A stretch of 64,000 bases of DNA from NCBI GenBank assembly GCA_963742585.1, contig CAVUMI010000009.1:1984001-2048000 (forward strand), given 5' to 3'. Made by a program: the position numbers and the translations under genes. The notes under the pieces are model-generated. The model was not told where the DNA came from and made no database searches. It saw only the letters and a list, made by a program, of their open reading frames with translations. Within the stretch, counting starts at the first letter, position 1. The number at the start of each line of letters is the position of its first letter. This document shows, piece by piece, positions 8,124 to 16,882 of the stretch. The stretch comes from JACDEA01 sp963742585. GTDB taxonomy: Bacteria > Actinomycetota > Acidimicrobiia > Acidimicrobiales > JACDEA01.

Positions 8124-9026
8124 TCAGGTAGGAAGCCTGAGCGTGTCGTCGACCGCGTCGACCAGCCCGTCACCAACCAGGGTCTGTGCAACGGCGCAGG
8201 CACGGGCGGGGTCCTCTGGCCATCCCATCACTGTGGGCACCTCGTCCCACGCGACGTCACCGGAGCGGAGCGCGTTGACCAGGCGGCCTCGACCTTGGCG
8301 ATCGGAACCGTCGAACGGCGACTGATACGTCGGGGGTGGAGCATCCGCGCCGGGCGCCTTGCACCAGCGCCGGATCGGGCAGGCCTGGCAGTGCGGTCCG
8401 CGGCGCCGGCAGACCGTGGCGCCCAGATCGATCATGGCCTGGTTCCACGCCCAACCCTGCCCGGTCGGAACCAGCGCATCTGCCGCCGCTTGCGTCGCCG
8501 CCGCGCCCGTTACCCGCATCACCACCCGCGTGGTGTTGACCTCGAGAATGCCGACATCGCGCTCGAACGCGAAGGTCAGCACTGCGCGTGCCGTGTACGG
8601 GCCGACGCCGGGCAGGGCGAGGAGATCCTCAAGGGTGTCGGGAAACGGGCCGCCGCCGATCGCCACTGCGGCGCGGTGCAGATTGACGGCGCGGCGGTTG
8701 TAGCCGAGGCCGGCCCAGGCCCGCACGACATCCGCAAGTGGCGCAGCGCTGCACGCGACGGCGGACGGGAACTCAGCGAGGAAGGCGTGGTACTTCGGGA
8801 TCACGCGCGAGACCTGGGTCTGCTGAAGCATCAGCTCGCTCACCAGCACCGCCCAGGGATCGCGTGTGCGCCGCCACGGCAGGTCGCGCCGCTGCTGTTC
8901 GCTCCACGCGATCAGCGCTTGCTGCAGATCACTCGCCCCAGATGTCGTCGGCGTAGGGGCGACGGCGGGCCGGGGCGAACTCCTGCTTCCAAACCATGAG
9001 CTTGCGACGGAAGTAGCAGACCTCAT
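8124..9026 (-). CDS. mutY: A/G-specific adenine glycosylase, short form
   Basis: Base-excision repair glycosylase that removes A opposite 8-oxoG. Visible are the catalytic-Glu helix ELMLQQTQVSRV, the helix-hairpin-helix LPGVGPYTARAVL, and the iron-sulfur loop with cysteines spaced C-x6-C-x2-C-x5-C. The usual catalytic Asp segment (L-D-x-N-V) reads L-E-V-N-T here. The C-terminal NUDIX-like 8-oxoG recognition domain of long MutY proteins is reduced to about 70 residues. The only ATG in frame (9026) would overlap the MaoC gene by 98 bases; conserved sequence begins at about 8930, where only CTG is available, so the start is uncertain. Confidence 0.85.
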   Translation of the reverse strand: MRSATSVASSWFGSRSSPRPAVAPTPTTSGASDLQQALIAWSEQQRRDLPWRRTRDPWAVLVSELMLQQTQVSRVIPKYHAFLAEFPSAVACSAAPLADVVRAWAGLGYNRRAVNLHRAAVAIGGGPFPDTLEDLLALPGVGPYTARAVLTFAFERDVGILEVNTTRVVMRVTGAAATQAAADALVPTGQGWAWNQAMIDLGATVCRRRGPHCQACPIRRWCKAPGADAPPPTYQSPFDGSDRQGRGRLVNALRSGDVAWDEVPTVMGWPEDPARACAVAQTLVGDGLVDAVDDTLRLPT

Positions 9027-9465
9027 CGCCGTTCTGGTTAAACCCCTTGGTCTCGACGGTGATGACGCCGCGGTCGTTCTTCGACGACGACTCGCGCTTG
9101 TCGAGCACCCGGGTCTCGGCGTAGATCGTGTCGCCGTGGAACGTCGGCTTCCTGTGAAGCAACGACTCGACTTCGAGGTTGGCGATGCACGAGCCGCTCA
9201 CGTCGGCGACGCTCATTCCGAGGACGAGCGAATACACGAGGTTTCCGACCACCACGTTCTTGCCCTGCACGGTCTCGTGTTCGGCGAACCACGCGTTGGT
9301 GTGGAGCGGGTGGTGGTTCATCGTCATCATGCAGAACAAGTGGTCGTCGGCCTCGGTGATCGTCTTGCCCGGCCAGTGCTTGTAGATGTCGCCCGGCTCG
9401 AAGTCCTCGTAGTAGCGGCCGAACGGCCGGTCGTAGACGGTCACCTTCCGGACGATAGCGGCCAC
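8929..9465 (-). CDS. MaoC-family acyl-CoA hydratase (candidate mesaconyl-CoA hydratase)
   Basis: 178 residues with a hot-dog fold signature. GRYYEDFEPGDIYKHWPGKT near residue 16 and TEADDHLFCMMTMNHHPLHTN near 37-57 provide the hydratase Asp/His pair, and VVVGNLVYSLVLGMSV is the central helix. It resembles the actinobacterial MaoC proteins encoded near CitE-like lyases. With the methylsuccinyl-CoA-dehydrogenase-like gene at 14.6 kb and the malyl-CoA lyase at 16.9 kb it could hydrate mesaconyl-CoA, but this is inferred from gene content, not shown by a specific residue. Confidence 0.75.
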   Translation of the reverse strand: MAAIVRKVTVYDRPFGRYYEDFEPGDIYKHWPGKTITEADDHLFCMMTMNHHPLHTNAWFAEHETVQGKNVVVGNLVYSLVLGMSVADVSGSCIANLEVESLLHRKPTFHGDTIYAETRVLDKRESSSKNDRGVITVETKGFNQNGDEVCYFRRKLMVWKQEFAPARRRPYADDIWGE

Positions 9466-9472
9466 TTCCCGC

Positions 9473-10489
9473 CTACCGACAATGCCGCACTGTCTTTCGT
9501 GGCGGGTCGGTGAACACCGTCGACCGTTCCGTGACTTCGAGGCGACTCCCCGGTGCGCACGCGAGCCCGAACCACTGTTTGTAGAGCCGGGGCTCGGCCG
9601 GCAGCGGGACGCTCAGCGCTGCCCATGTGTTGAACGGGTCGTAGTTGCACTCCGACCCGCGGCACACCGCGGCGTACGCACCGCTGTTCGTGTAGAGGTT
9701 GTGGGCCAGGTAGCCGTCGACCACGCCGACGTAGAACAGCGCGGGGTAGGCAATGAGCGCGGCGCCCAGGACACCCGTGACGCGGTCCGCCCTGGCTCCG
9801 ACCGGCGTGGGGTCGCGGAACAACAAGAAGGCGGCGACTCCAAGCGCCACGTTCCACGCCCAGACGGCCTCGTTCCAGTCCCCGTAGAGCAGACCGCCGA
9901 GCATCCCGAGATGGAGCACGAGCGCCGCCCACGCAACGAACCGCCAGCTGCGTCGCATCAGGGCGAGCGCGCCGAGCGCGATCTCGATCGCCGGCAGCAG
10001 CACGGCGACGACCGGGCGGGCATCGGGCAGGTCGACGAGTGACGTGATGAACGCCGCACCGGACGCGGTCCAGTGGATGCTCAGCACCTTATGGATTCCG
10101 GCCCAGAGCCAGATCGTCGCCATGTGCACGCGGCTTACCGCCACGCCGCGGGGACCGAACGCGGGCAGCGTCATCAAGACCGTGAGTGACACCACCTCGG
10201 GCTGAATGCGGGTTTGGTCGCTCAACATCGCCAGCGCCAGGACCACCGCGAACAGCGGACTGGCGAGCCGAGGAACCACGATCACGACCGCGGCGAGCAG
10301 GATCAGCGGCGGCCGCCAGTCGATCTGAGGTACCCAGTCGAGCGCGGGCAGGTTGGGAGGAGTGCGGCGTGACGTCCACGTCTCGGAGGTGAGAAGGATC
10401 GTCACGATCTGACAGACCGCGGCCACCGCGATCACTAGTGACTGTGTCGGCGGCGGCCGCCTCAGCACTGAACCCAGGAAGCCCGACAC
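9473..10489 (-). CDS. multi-pass membrane protein of unknown function
   Basis: 338 residues with about eight hydrophobic helices (for example VIAVAAVCQIVTILL, LILLAAVVIVV, FLLF) and short charged loops. The C-terminal 90 residues form a soluble region with two cysteines close together (AVCRGSECNYDPF) and a late CAPGS. The overall shape recalls HTTM/DoxX-type membrane proteins, which often have thiol-related partners, but I do not recognise a named family. The gene follows MaoC closely on the same strand, with 7 bases between the stop and the MaoC start. Confidence 0.65.
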   Translation of the reverse strand: MSGFLGSVLRRPPPTQSLVIAVAAVCQIVTILLTSETWTSRRTPPNLPALDWVPQIDWRPPLILLAAVVIVVPRLASPLFAVVLALAMLSDQTRIQPEVVSLTVLMTLPAFGPRGVAVSRVHMATIWLWAGIHKVLSIHWTASGAAFITSLVDLPDARPVVAVLLPAIEIALGALALMRRSWRFVAWAALVLHLGMLGGLLYGDWNEAVWAWNVALGVAAFLLFRDPTPVGARADRVTGVLGAALIAYPALFYVGVVDGYLAHNLYTNSGAYAAVCRGSECNYDPFNTWAALSVPLPAEPRLYKQWFGLACAPGSRLEVTERSTVFTDPPRKTVRHCR

Positions 10490-10510
10490 GCGTTCGGTCT
10501 ACCGTGCGCC

Positions 10511-11407
10511 ATGGCCAGCGAACAACTAGAGGCGGTCTTGTCCATGTTGCGGGCGGCGCCCAGGTTCACCGACGCACCGACGATCGCCGAGATGCGGGTG
10601 GGCATGGATGCGCTGGGCGGCGCGTTGCCGCCACCGGACGGCATGCGCTTCGAGCCGGTCGATGCGGGCGGCGTGCCCGCCGAGTGGACGACCGCTTCCA
10701 ACGCCGGCGAGGAACCGGTCGTCTTCTACCTTCACGGCGGCGGCTACTGCCTGGGCTCGATCGCTACGCATCGCAGCCTGTGCAGTTACTTGTCCGCCGC
10801 GACTGGCGGGCGGGTGCTCAATGTCGACTACCGGCTGGCGCCGGAGCATCCATTCCCGGCGGGAATCGACGACTCCGTGACCGCTTACTCGTGGTTGCTG
10901 GCCCAGGGCATCAACCCGACCAAGGTGGTGATCGCCGGTGACTCGGCTGGTGGCGGGTTGACGCTGGCAACACTGGTCGCGTTGCGCGACCAAGGGTTGC
11001 CGCTGCCAGCTGCTGCGGTGCCGATCTCGCCGTGGACCGACCTGGAGGGCACGGGCGACTCCGTCGAGACGCGGGCCGAACTAGATCCCATGGTTGGGCG
11101 GGCCGGCCTCAAGGTGCTCTCCGATGCGTACGTCGGCGGTGGCGACCTTCGCCATCCGTTGGCCTCACCCCTCCATGCCGACCTCGCCGGCCTCCCGCCG
11201 ATCCTGATCCATGTCGGTGATCACGAGACGCTGCTCGATGACTCGCTGCGCTTCGGCGAGCGGGCGAAGGCCGCCGGCGTCGACATCACCGTCGACGTCT
11301 GGCCCGAGATGATCCACGTGTGGCACGCGTTCGCACCACTGGTACCAGAAGCAACCGCGGCGATCGCAAAGATCGCCGAGTTCATCAAGAAGCAGACGGG
11401 AACTTGA
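10511..11407 (+). CDS. alpha/beta hydrolase, hormone-sensitive-lipase-type esterase
   Basis: 298 residues. The HGGG oxyanion motif is at about 75-78, the nucleophile elbow GDSAGG has Ser at about 145, and the acid and histidine lie in GDHETLLDDS and MIHVWH. This is the LipN/LipR-type carboxylesterase family of actinobacteria, cytosolic enzymes that cleave short to medium acyl esters. No signal peptide is present. It is divergent from the membrane-protein gene at 9.5-10.5 kb and convergent with the 2OG-oxygenase-like gene. True substrate unknown. Confidence 0.9.
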   Translation: MASEQLEAVLSMLRAAPRFTDAPTIAEMRVGMDALGGALPPPDGMRFEPVDAGGVPAEWTTASNAGEEPVVFYLHGGGYCLGSIATHRSLCSYLSAATGGRVLNVDYRLAPEHPFPAGIDDSVTAYSWLLAQGINPTKVVIAGDSAGGGLTLATLVALRDQGLPLPAAAVPISPWTDLEGTGDSVETRAELDPMVGRAGLKVLSDAYVGGGDLRHPLASPLHADLAGLPPILIHVGDHETLLDDSLRFGERAKAAGVDITVDVWPEMIHVWHAFAPLVPEATAAIAKIAEFIKKQTGT

Positions 11408-11449
11408 TGTACTCGTCGATGATGAGCTGACCGAGTTCGGGTCCAATTG

Positions 11450-12418
11450 TTACGGGCCCATCAGCCAGCCGGCCGCGGTTTCTGAGGTCGTCACGAAACG
11501 GTCGACTACCGCATCGAGGGTCAGATCGTTGGCGTGCTCGCGCCACGCGGCCTGCTCGGCTTCGTTCTCGAAGCAGTACGCCTTCCACGACACGCTGAAC
11601 CGCAACTCATCCCAGCGGTAACGGCCCACGTCTTCGCCACCGTCGCGGATCGCCCACTCCCCGTTGCCGGCGAACTCGAGCGCCATGCCCGGCTTCAGCG
11701 GCGCCATCTCGTTCACCGCCGACGCGACGCGGTCGACGCCGTGGAACACGCTGTCGGCGTCGAGGACCAGTGCGGTGTCGGTGCGCACGGCGTGGGCGAC
11801 GGGCGCGCCGCCGGCGCCGCCCGGCCAGTAGGCGAACTCGCCGCCGGTCGGGCAGTCGTGGAACCAGGCGACGCCGGTGGCGATCGGCATCCGCCACTCG
11901 TCGAACAGGCCGGAGTGGTGCATGGCCACGAGGAGCCACTGCGGCATGACCTTGCGGTTGCATCCGCGGAACTCGGGCACGTCGGTATGCACGGCGAGTT
12001 CCTGGCCCGGCACCATCAGGTTGGCGAAGACGATCGCCGGCTCGATGACGGGACGGCCGAAAAGCTGACGCGCCGCGTCAATGAACCCCTCGTGATGCAT
12101 GAACGCGTCGACGCCGGCGATCAGACCTTGGAGTCCGTACGCGTACTCCTCGCGGAAGTAGTTCGTGCGCGCCGCGAGCATCGCCGCCGGTTCGTCGCGC
12201 GCGAAGCGCCCACCGGTGCGTACGAAGTTCTTCGCCGCGTCGTAGCGCTGCGGCAGACCCCGCCCGATCTCCGATTCGACGTGCTCCTGGCTGTACATGC
12301 CGTAGCGGGCAAAGCGCTCGCACAGGTCGATCATCGCCTCGGCGCCGCCGTCGCCCATCAACGGCGACAGCGCGACCACCGGGTGATCGGGCGCGTACAC
12401 CGCGCTCGTCGTGGTCAC
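11450..12418 (-). CDS. conserved hypothetical protein, probable 2-oxoglutarate/Fe(II) oxygenase-like fold
   Basis: 322 residues. I do not recognise a named family. A His-x-Asp pair (H144, D146 in AVHTDVPEF) is followed by a second histidine (H226 in SVFHGVDRV) and an arginine-bearing strand (RFSVSWKAY). This spacing is that of the double-stranded beta-helix Fe(II)/2OG oxygenases. The middle holds beta-rich segments (WLLVAMHHSG, GVAWFHDCP). The start overlaps the end of the acyl-CoA dehydrogenase gene by four bases (12415-12418), so the two are translationally coupled. Enzyme activity is inference from the HxD...H pattern. Confidence 0.6.
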   Translation of the reverse strand: MTTTSAVYAPDHPVVALSPLMGDGGAEAMIDLCERFARYGMYSQEHVESEIGRGLPQRYDAAKNFVRTGGRFARDEPAAMLAARTNYFREEYAYGLQGLIAGVDAFMHHEGFIDAARQLFGRPVIEPAIVFANLMVPGQELAVHTDVPEFRGCNRKVMPQWLLVAMHHSGLFDEWRMPIATGVAWFHDCPTGGEFAYWPGGAGGAPVAHAVRTDTALVLDADSVFHGVDRVASAVNEMAPLKPGMALEFAGNGEWAIRDGGEDVGRYRWDELRFSVSWKAYCFENEAEQAAWREHANDLTLDAVVDRFVTTSETAAGWLMGP

Positions 12419-13572
12419 TGCTCGGCGTAACGCGACAGCAGGCCGCGGGCGATCACCATGCGTTGGATCTCGTTGGTGCCCTCGCCGATGATCATCAGCG
12501 GTGCATCGCGGAAATAGCGCTCGACCGGGAACTCGGTGGTGTAGCCGTACCCGCCGTGGATGCGCATCGCCTCGGTGGCGTTCTCGAGCGCCGCCTCCGA
12601 CGCGAACAGCTTGGCCATGCCGGCTTCGACGTCGGCCCGTTCGCCGCGGTCGAGCTTCTCGGCCGCTGAGCGGGTGAGCAGGCGCGCCGCTTCAACGCGC
12701 GTGGCCATGTCGGCCAGCTTGAACTGGATCGCCTGGTGTTTGGCGATGGGGACGCCGAACGTCTCGCGCTGCTGCGCGTAGGCGATGGCCGCCTCGAACG
12801 CAGCGCGGGCGACCCCGACCGAACGAGCCGCCACGTTCACCCGGCCAAGTTCCATACCGCCCAGGATCTGGTGGAGGCCCTTCCCCAGATTCTCAAGGCC
12901 GCCGAGGACCGCATCAGCCGGGATGCGGTGGCCGGCGTAGGTCATCTCGACGGTCTCAAGACCCTTGTAACCGAGCTTGCCGATCGTCTTGGACACCGAG
13001 ATGCCGCCGAAATGCGGGCCGGGGTCTTTCTCGACCATGAAGCAGGTGATGCCCTCAGGCGCGCGGGCGGCGAGGGCGACCAGGCCGGAGCGCTCCCCGT
13101 TGGTCACCCACATCTTCGTGCCGTCGATGATGTACTCCTCGCCATCGGGCGTGGCCTTGCAGCGAAGTGACTTCGTGTCGCTGCCGGCGTCGGGTTCCGA
13201 CAGCGACAGGGCGCCGCGAATCTCGCCGGTCGCCAGCTTCGGCAGGAGCCGCTTGCGCTGCTCGTCGGTGCCGTGGAGCTTGAGCAGCGTCGTGCACATC
13301 ATGTGGGTATTGAGGAAGCCGGACAGCGACATCCACCCGGCGGCCAGCTCCTCGATGATGCGGGCGTAGGTCACGGTGTCGAGATCGAGCCCGCCGTACT
13401 CCTCGGGCGCCAGGCAACCGAAGAGCCCGATGCCCTTCATCGTCTCGACGAGATGCTCGGGATACCGGTCGGCGTGTTCGAACTCCGACGCCACCGGCAG
13501 CACGTCCTTGATCACGAACGTGCGGACGGTCTCAACCAGTTCGTCGGCCAGCTGCGGGTCAGTGGTCGCCAT
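12415..13572 (-). CDS. acyl-CoA dehydrogenase (FadE type)
   Basis: 385 residues from ATG 13572; an upstream start at 13605 is less likely. It has the full acyl-CoA dehydrogenase layout: an alpha-helical N-terminus with CLAPEEYGGLDLD, the FAD strand LSEPDAGSDTKSL, the WVTNGERSG hinge, and the C-terminal signature IHGGYGYTTEFPVERYFRDA followed by EGTNEIQRMVIAR with the catalytic Glu in the usual EGTNE position. It oxidises an acyl-CoA to the 2-enoyl-CoA and passes electrons to ETF. It is coupled to the 2OG-oxygenase-like gene downstream. Confidence 0.9.
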   Translation of the reverse strand: MATTDPQLADELVETVRTFVIKDVLPVASEFEHADRYPEHLVETMKGIGLFGCLAPEEYGGLDLDTVTYARIIEELAAGWMSLSGFLNTHMMCTTLLKLHGTDEQRKRLLPKLATGEIRGALSLSEPDAGSDTKSLRCKATPDGEEYIIDGTKMWVTNGERSGLVALAARAPEGITCFMVEKDPGPHFGGISVSKTIGKLGYKGLETVEMTYAGHRIPADAVLGGLENLGKGLHQILGGMELGRVNVAARSVGVARAAFEAAIAYAQQRETFGVPIAKHQAIQFKLADMATRVEAARLLTRSAAEKLDRGERADVEAGMAKLFASEAALENATEAMRIHGGYGYTTEFPVERYFRDAPLMIIGEGTNEIQRMVIARGLLSRYAEQ

Positions 13573-13583
13573 CGCCCGCGATG

Positions 13584-13877
13584 TTACGGCGCGATCACGC
13601 TCCACCCCCGGTGCTGCAACTCGGCGGCAAGTTCCTCGCTCGTTACGTGGCGGAGCGCCGCGTTGCCTGCAGCCCCGTCGCCCTCGACCGCCTCGAGTTG
13701 GTCGATGAACGCCGCGGCCTCGTCGCGGGTGAACTTGCCGGCGGCTTGGCGCTGCGTGAACCCCATCGGACCGCGAGCGTCGCGGAAGTCGGTGTGGCCC
13801 GCGTCGTGCAGCAGCGAGAGCAGCTCCTGTACCTGCCTTGCCGGCGCGGGCGGACCCGATTGTTGCCCGAAGGTCAT
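13584..13877 (-). CDS. small hypothetical protein (DUF3072-like)
   Basis: 97 residues, no signal peptide or membrane helix. The central part (FTQRQAAGKFTRDEAAAFID) resembles DUF3072, a short helical domain found in actinobacteria, and a second helix pair follows (HVTSEELAAEL). Function unknown. It precedes the acyl-CoA dehydrogenase gene on the same strand with an 11-base gap to its start. Confidence 0.5.
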   Translation of the reverse strand: MTFGQQSGPPAPARQVQELLSLLHDAGHTDFRDARGPMGFTQRQAAGKFTRDEAAAFIDQLEAVEGDGAAGNAALRHVTSEELAAELQHRGWSVIAP

Positions 13878-13939
13878 GTGAGCAGTCTCGTCGCTAACTG
13901 CCTTAACGTGACGGCATCGAACTTGGACTGCGTAATGAC

Positions 13940-14554
13940 GTGTATCGGCGGCCGCTGGTAACGGCGCTGGATCGGTTGGGCCTGCGCGAGGGATGGACGT
14001 GCGCCGACGTGGGCGCCGGTGGCGGCGATGTCAGTGTGGCCCTGGCCGAGATCGTCGGCCGGGATGGCCGCATCTATGCCATCGACAGCGACCCGGCGCG
14101 GCGCGACGAGGTAGCCAAAGTGGCGGCTGAGCACGCGCAGGTCGTGGCGCTCACCCAAGCAGGCGAGGACCTAGTTCTGCCCGAGCCGGTCGACCTGGCG
14201 TTCTGCCGGTTCCTGCTACTGCATGTGATCGATCCGCTGGTCGTCCTCAAGCGCATGGCCCGCGCCGTGCGCCCCGGCGGGTGGGTCGTGGCCCAGGAAC
14301 CGATCACCAGCGCGGGTCGAATCGATGGCACCGCGTTGTCGATGCCCGACGCCCGCCATCCCGACGTTGGCGCGCTACTCCCCCGCCTGGTGAGCGAAGC
14401 CGGCCTAGACGTCGTGGACGCCTGGGCCGAAGCCCCGGCCGGAGTCGGGGGCGCGGTGAGCGACTACCTCGAAGCGATGACCGGCGTCGATCCCGGCGAT
14501 GACCCCGTCGTGTTGCCGCCGCTCGTCACCGTGGTCGCCCGCCGACCGGCCTAG
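13940..14554 (+). CDS. class I SAM-dependent methyltransferase
   Basis: 204 residues from GTG 13940, the only start after an in-frame stop. The SAM-binding loop ADVGAGGGDVSVAL at residues 22-35, the acidic residue ending strand 2 (YAIDSDP), and the motif III strand LFCRFLLLHVIDP-type region (DLAFCRFLLLHV) identify the Rossmann methyltransferase core. The substrate cannot be told. It ends 10 bases before the methylsuccinyl-CoA-dehydrogenase-like gene, so they may share a transcript. Confidence 0.8.
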   Translation: MYRRPLVTALDRLGLREGWTCADVGAGGGDVSVALAEIVGRDGRIYAIDSDPARRDEVAKVAAEHAQVVALTQAGEDLVLPEPVDLAFCRFLLLHVIDPLVVLKRMARAVRPGGWVVAQEPITSAGRIDGTALSMPDARHPDVGALLPRLVSEAGLDVVDAWAEAPAGVGGAVSDYLEAMTGVDPGDDPVVLPPLVTVVARRPA

Positions 14555-14564
14555 CTTTGCGGCA

Positions 14565-16136
14565 ATGACTACACCCTCCGCTGACGCGGTCGCGCTCGTG
14601 CGCGGCGTCATCGACACCGCCGCCCGCCATCTCGCAGCGACCGGCGACGTCGATGACAACCAAGTCGCGGTCTACGACCTGGCCCATGCCGCGGCCGCAG
14701 TCGAAAACGCTGCCTCGGTGCTCGACTACGCCGAGCGAGGCGAGACCGAAGGCCGCATCGCCAATGCCTTCATCGCCGACGCCGTTCACGACGTGGCGAC
14801 GCGACTCCTCGGGCGCGAGGCCGCGTGGGGCGTCGAGTTGAGCGCCATCGATGCGGCCCTCCCGTTCATGCGCGAATACCGCAGCGCCGAATTCCTCGCC
14901 ACGCTGGCCGGGACCGCCGGGCCCCGCCATCTCGACAACGACTTCGAGATGGTGCAGGACAGCTTCCGGCGCTTTGCGGAGGACAAGGTGCGGCCGGTCG
15001 CCGAACACATCCACCGAGAGAACGCCGACATCCCCGAGGACGTGATCGAGGGCCTGGCCGAGCTGGGCACCTTCGGCCTGTCGATCCCCGAGGAGTACGG
15101 CGGGTTCGCGGCCGGCGGCGAGGGCGAGTACATGGCGATGGTTGTCGCCACCGAGGAGTTGTCACGCGGTTCGCTGGGCGTCGGCGGCTCACTCATCACA
15201 AGACCCGAGATCTTGACTAGGGCGCTGCTCAAAGGCGCGAGCGAGGAACAGAAGCAAGAGTGGCTTCCGAAGCTGGCCAGCGGCGAAGTCATGGCCGCGG
15301 TAGCAGTGACCGAGCCCGACTTCGGGTCCGACGTCGCTGCCATCAAAGTGACAGCGACGAAGGACGGTGACGACTACGTCATCAACGGCGTGAAGACGTG
15401 GTGCACGTTCGCGGGCCGGGCCGACGTTCTCATGCTGCTGGCCCGCACCGATCCGGATCGCAGCAAGACCCACCGCGGCCTGTCGATGTTCATCGTCTCG
15501 AAGGAGCGGGCGGCCGGTCACAGCTTCCAGTTCGACCAGCCGGGCGGCGGGCGGATGGAGGGCCGGGCCATCGACACGCTCGGGTATCGCGGCATGCACT
15601 CGTACGAGGTGAGCTTCGACGGTTGGCGTGTGCCAGCCGCCAATCTCATCGGCGGCGAAGCCGGTCTCGGGCAGGGCTTCTACTTACAGATGGCGGGCTT
15701 CGAGAACGGTCGACTCCAGACCGCGGCGCGCGCCGTCGGGGTTATGCAAGCGGCCTACGAGGCGGCCGGCGCGTACGCCAACGATCGGAACGTCTTCGGC
15801 AAGCCGTTGGCCGACTACCAGCTCACCCAGCTCAAGCTGGCCCGCATGGGCGTGATCATTCAGGCCGCGCGTCAGTTCATGTACGCGGTCGCCCGGCTAA
15901 TGGCCAAGGGCGAGGGGGCGATGGAGGCGGCCATGGTCAAGGCCTACGTCTGCCGCGCCGCGGAATGGGTCACGCGCGAGGCAATGCAGATTCATGGGGG
16001 CATGGGCTACGCCGAGGAGTTCCCGGTCAGCCGCTACTTCGTCGACGCGCGAGTGCTTTCGATCTTCGAAGGCGCCGATGAAACCCTCGCTCTCAAAGTC
16101 ATCGCCCGCCGCCTCCTGGAGAACGCCAAGCCCTAA
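14565..16136 (+). CDS. mcd: acyl-CoA dehydrogenase with N-terminal extension, candidate methylsuccinyl-CoA dehydrogenase
   Basis: 523 residues from ATG 14565, about 140 longer than ordinary acyl-CoA dehydrogenases. The extra N-terminal helical domain (YDLAHAAAAVENAASVLDYA near 45-64) is characteristic of (2S)-methylsuccinyl-CoA dehydrogenase of the ethylmalonyl-CoA pathway. The core carries GLSIPEEYGGF, VTEPDFGSDVA and the C-terminal IHGGMGYAEEFPVSRYFVDA with EGADE. The pathway assimilates acetyl-CoA; MaoC (8.9 kb) and the malyl-CoA-lyase-like gene (16.9 kb) could supply the next two steps. Crotonyl-CoA carboxylase/reductase and ethylmalonyl-CoA mutase are not in the window. Confidence 0.75.
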   Translation: MTTPSADAVALVRGVIDTAARHLAATGDVDDNQVAVYDLAHAAAAVENAASVLDYAERGETEGRIANAFIADAVHDVATRLLGREAAWGVELSAIDAALPFMREYRSAEFLATLAGTAGPRHLDNDFEMVQDSFRRFAEDKVRPVAEHIHRENADIPEDVIEGLAELGTFGLSIPEEYGGFAAGGEGEYMAMVVATEELSRGSLGVGGSLITRPEILTRALLKGASEEQKQEWLPKLASGEVMAAVAVTEPDFGSDVAAIKVTATKDGDDYVINGVKTWCTFAGRADVLMLLARTDPDRSKTHRGLSMFIVSKERAAGHSFQFDQPGGGRMEGRAIDTLGYRGMHSYEVSFDGWRVPAANLIGGEAGLGQGFYLQMAGFENGRLQTAARAVGVMQAAYEAAGAYANDRNVFGKPLADYQLTQLKLARMGVIIQAARQFMYAVARLMAKGEGAMEAAMVKAYVCRAAEWVTREAMQIHGGMGYAEEFPVSRYFVDARVLSIFEGADETLALKVIARRLLENAKP

Positions 16137-16199
16137 CGCATGTGTCGGTGTCGAATGAAGGAAAACCGCGATCCGGCACCGACGCATTGCTTAGGGCTT
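16128..16199. terminator. long hairpin between convergent genes, copy A of a dispersed palindrome
   Basis: The sequence AAGCCCTAA (16128-16136, containing the mcd stop) returns as its exact complement at 16191-16199. Inside it lies a second, nearly matched pair of arms around TGTGTCGGTGTCG (from about 16141) and CCGGCACCGACGCAT (16173-16187). The whole fills the gap between the convergent mcd and glycosyltransferase genes, so a bidirectional terminator is likely. The inner arms recur at 62.7 kb and in weaker form at 33.6 kb. Confidence 0.7.
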
Positions 16200-16201
16200 G
16201 C

Positions 16202-16882
16202 TTATCGGTCGATGGTGAGCCCGCGGAGGTAGAACCAGTGCGTCCGCCAGCGGATCATCCCATTGAACGGTAAAGCGAGGATCGACCGGAACATCTTCCA
16301 CGTGCGCCGCCACCCCTCGACCTGCCCGAACTTCTCCCGCTTGTTCCGGTGCGTCACGCCCTTCATCACCCGGGCGACGGTGGGCAGCCGCGCTTCGGCG
16401 ATGACCTCGTTGATCATCACCTCAATCGTGAACCCGTCGAGCCGCTCAGGGGGAATCGCCTCGAAGACCCACCGGGGCATCACTCGTTCGCCGGTCGTCG
16501 GCGGCAGGCGCAGCACCAACGGGTTGCGCAGCCCGTAGTCGAAGGTGCCGATCGACATGACGCAGCGGTTCTCGATCAGCGGCTGGCAGATTGCGTCGAG
16601 GTGCGCACTGGTAACGCCGATCAGGTCGGCGTCGACGAAAAAGATCGCGTCGGCGTCCGTGGCCGCTACGCCGGCCGCCATCGCGTGGGCCTTCGACCCG
16701 CGACGCCCGTCCCGCCGTACGACCTTCGCACCGGCCGCCGCCGCCAACTCGCCGGTCGCGTCGCTCGAGCCGTCGTCGACGACGATCACCTCACGTATGT
16801 ATCGCGTGCCGCGCAACGCCGCGATCACGTCAGCAACGGTCGACGCCTCGTTCCGAGCAGGAACGATGGCGTCGATGATCAC
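16202..16882 (-). CDS. glycosyltransferase family 2 protein
   Basis: 226 residues. GT-A fold signature: IVPARNEASTVADVI at residues 6-20, VVDDGSSDAT near 34-43, and the metal-binding FFVDADL near 81-87. The C-terminus holds RRTWKMF and a hydrophobic tail, as in dolichol-phosphate-mannose-synthase-like enzymes, which attach sugars to lipid carriers or glucosyl-3-phosphoglycerate-type acceptors. The acceptor is not identifiable. The start overlaps the lyase gene stop by four bases (16879-16882), indicating coupling. Confidence 0.8.
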   Translation of the reverse strand: MIIDAIVPARNEASTVADVIAALRGTRYIREVIVVDDGSSDATGELAAAAGAKVVRRDGRRGSKAHAMAAGVAATDADAIFFVDADLIGVTSAHLDAICQPLIENRCVMSIGTFDYGLRNPLVLRLPPTTGERVMPRWVFEAIPPERLDGFTIEVMINEVIAEARLPTVARVMKGVTHRNKREKFGQVEGWRRTWKMFRSILALPFNGMIRWRTHWFYLRGLTIDR

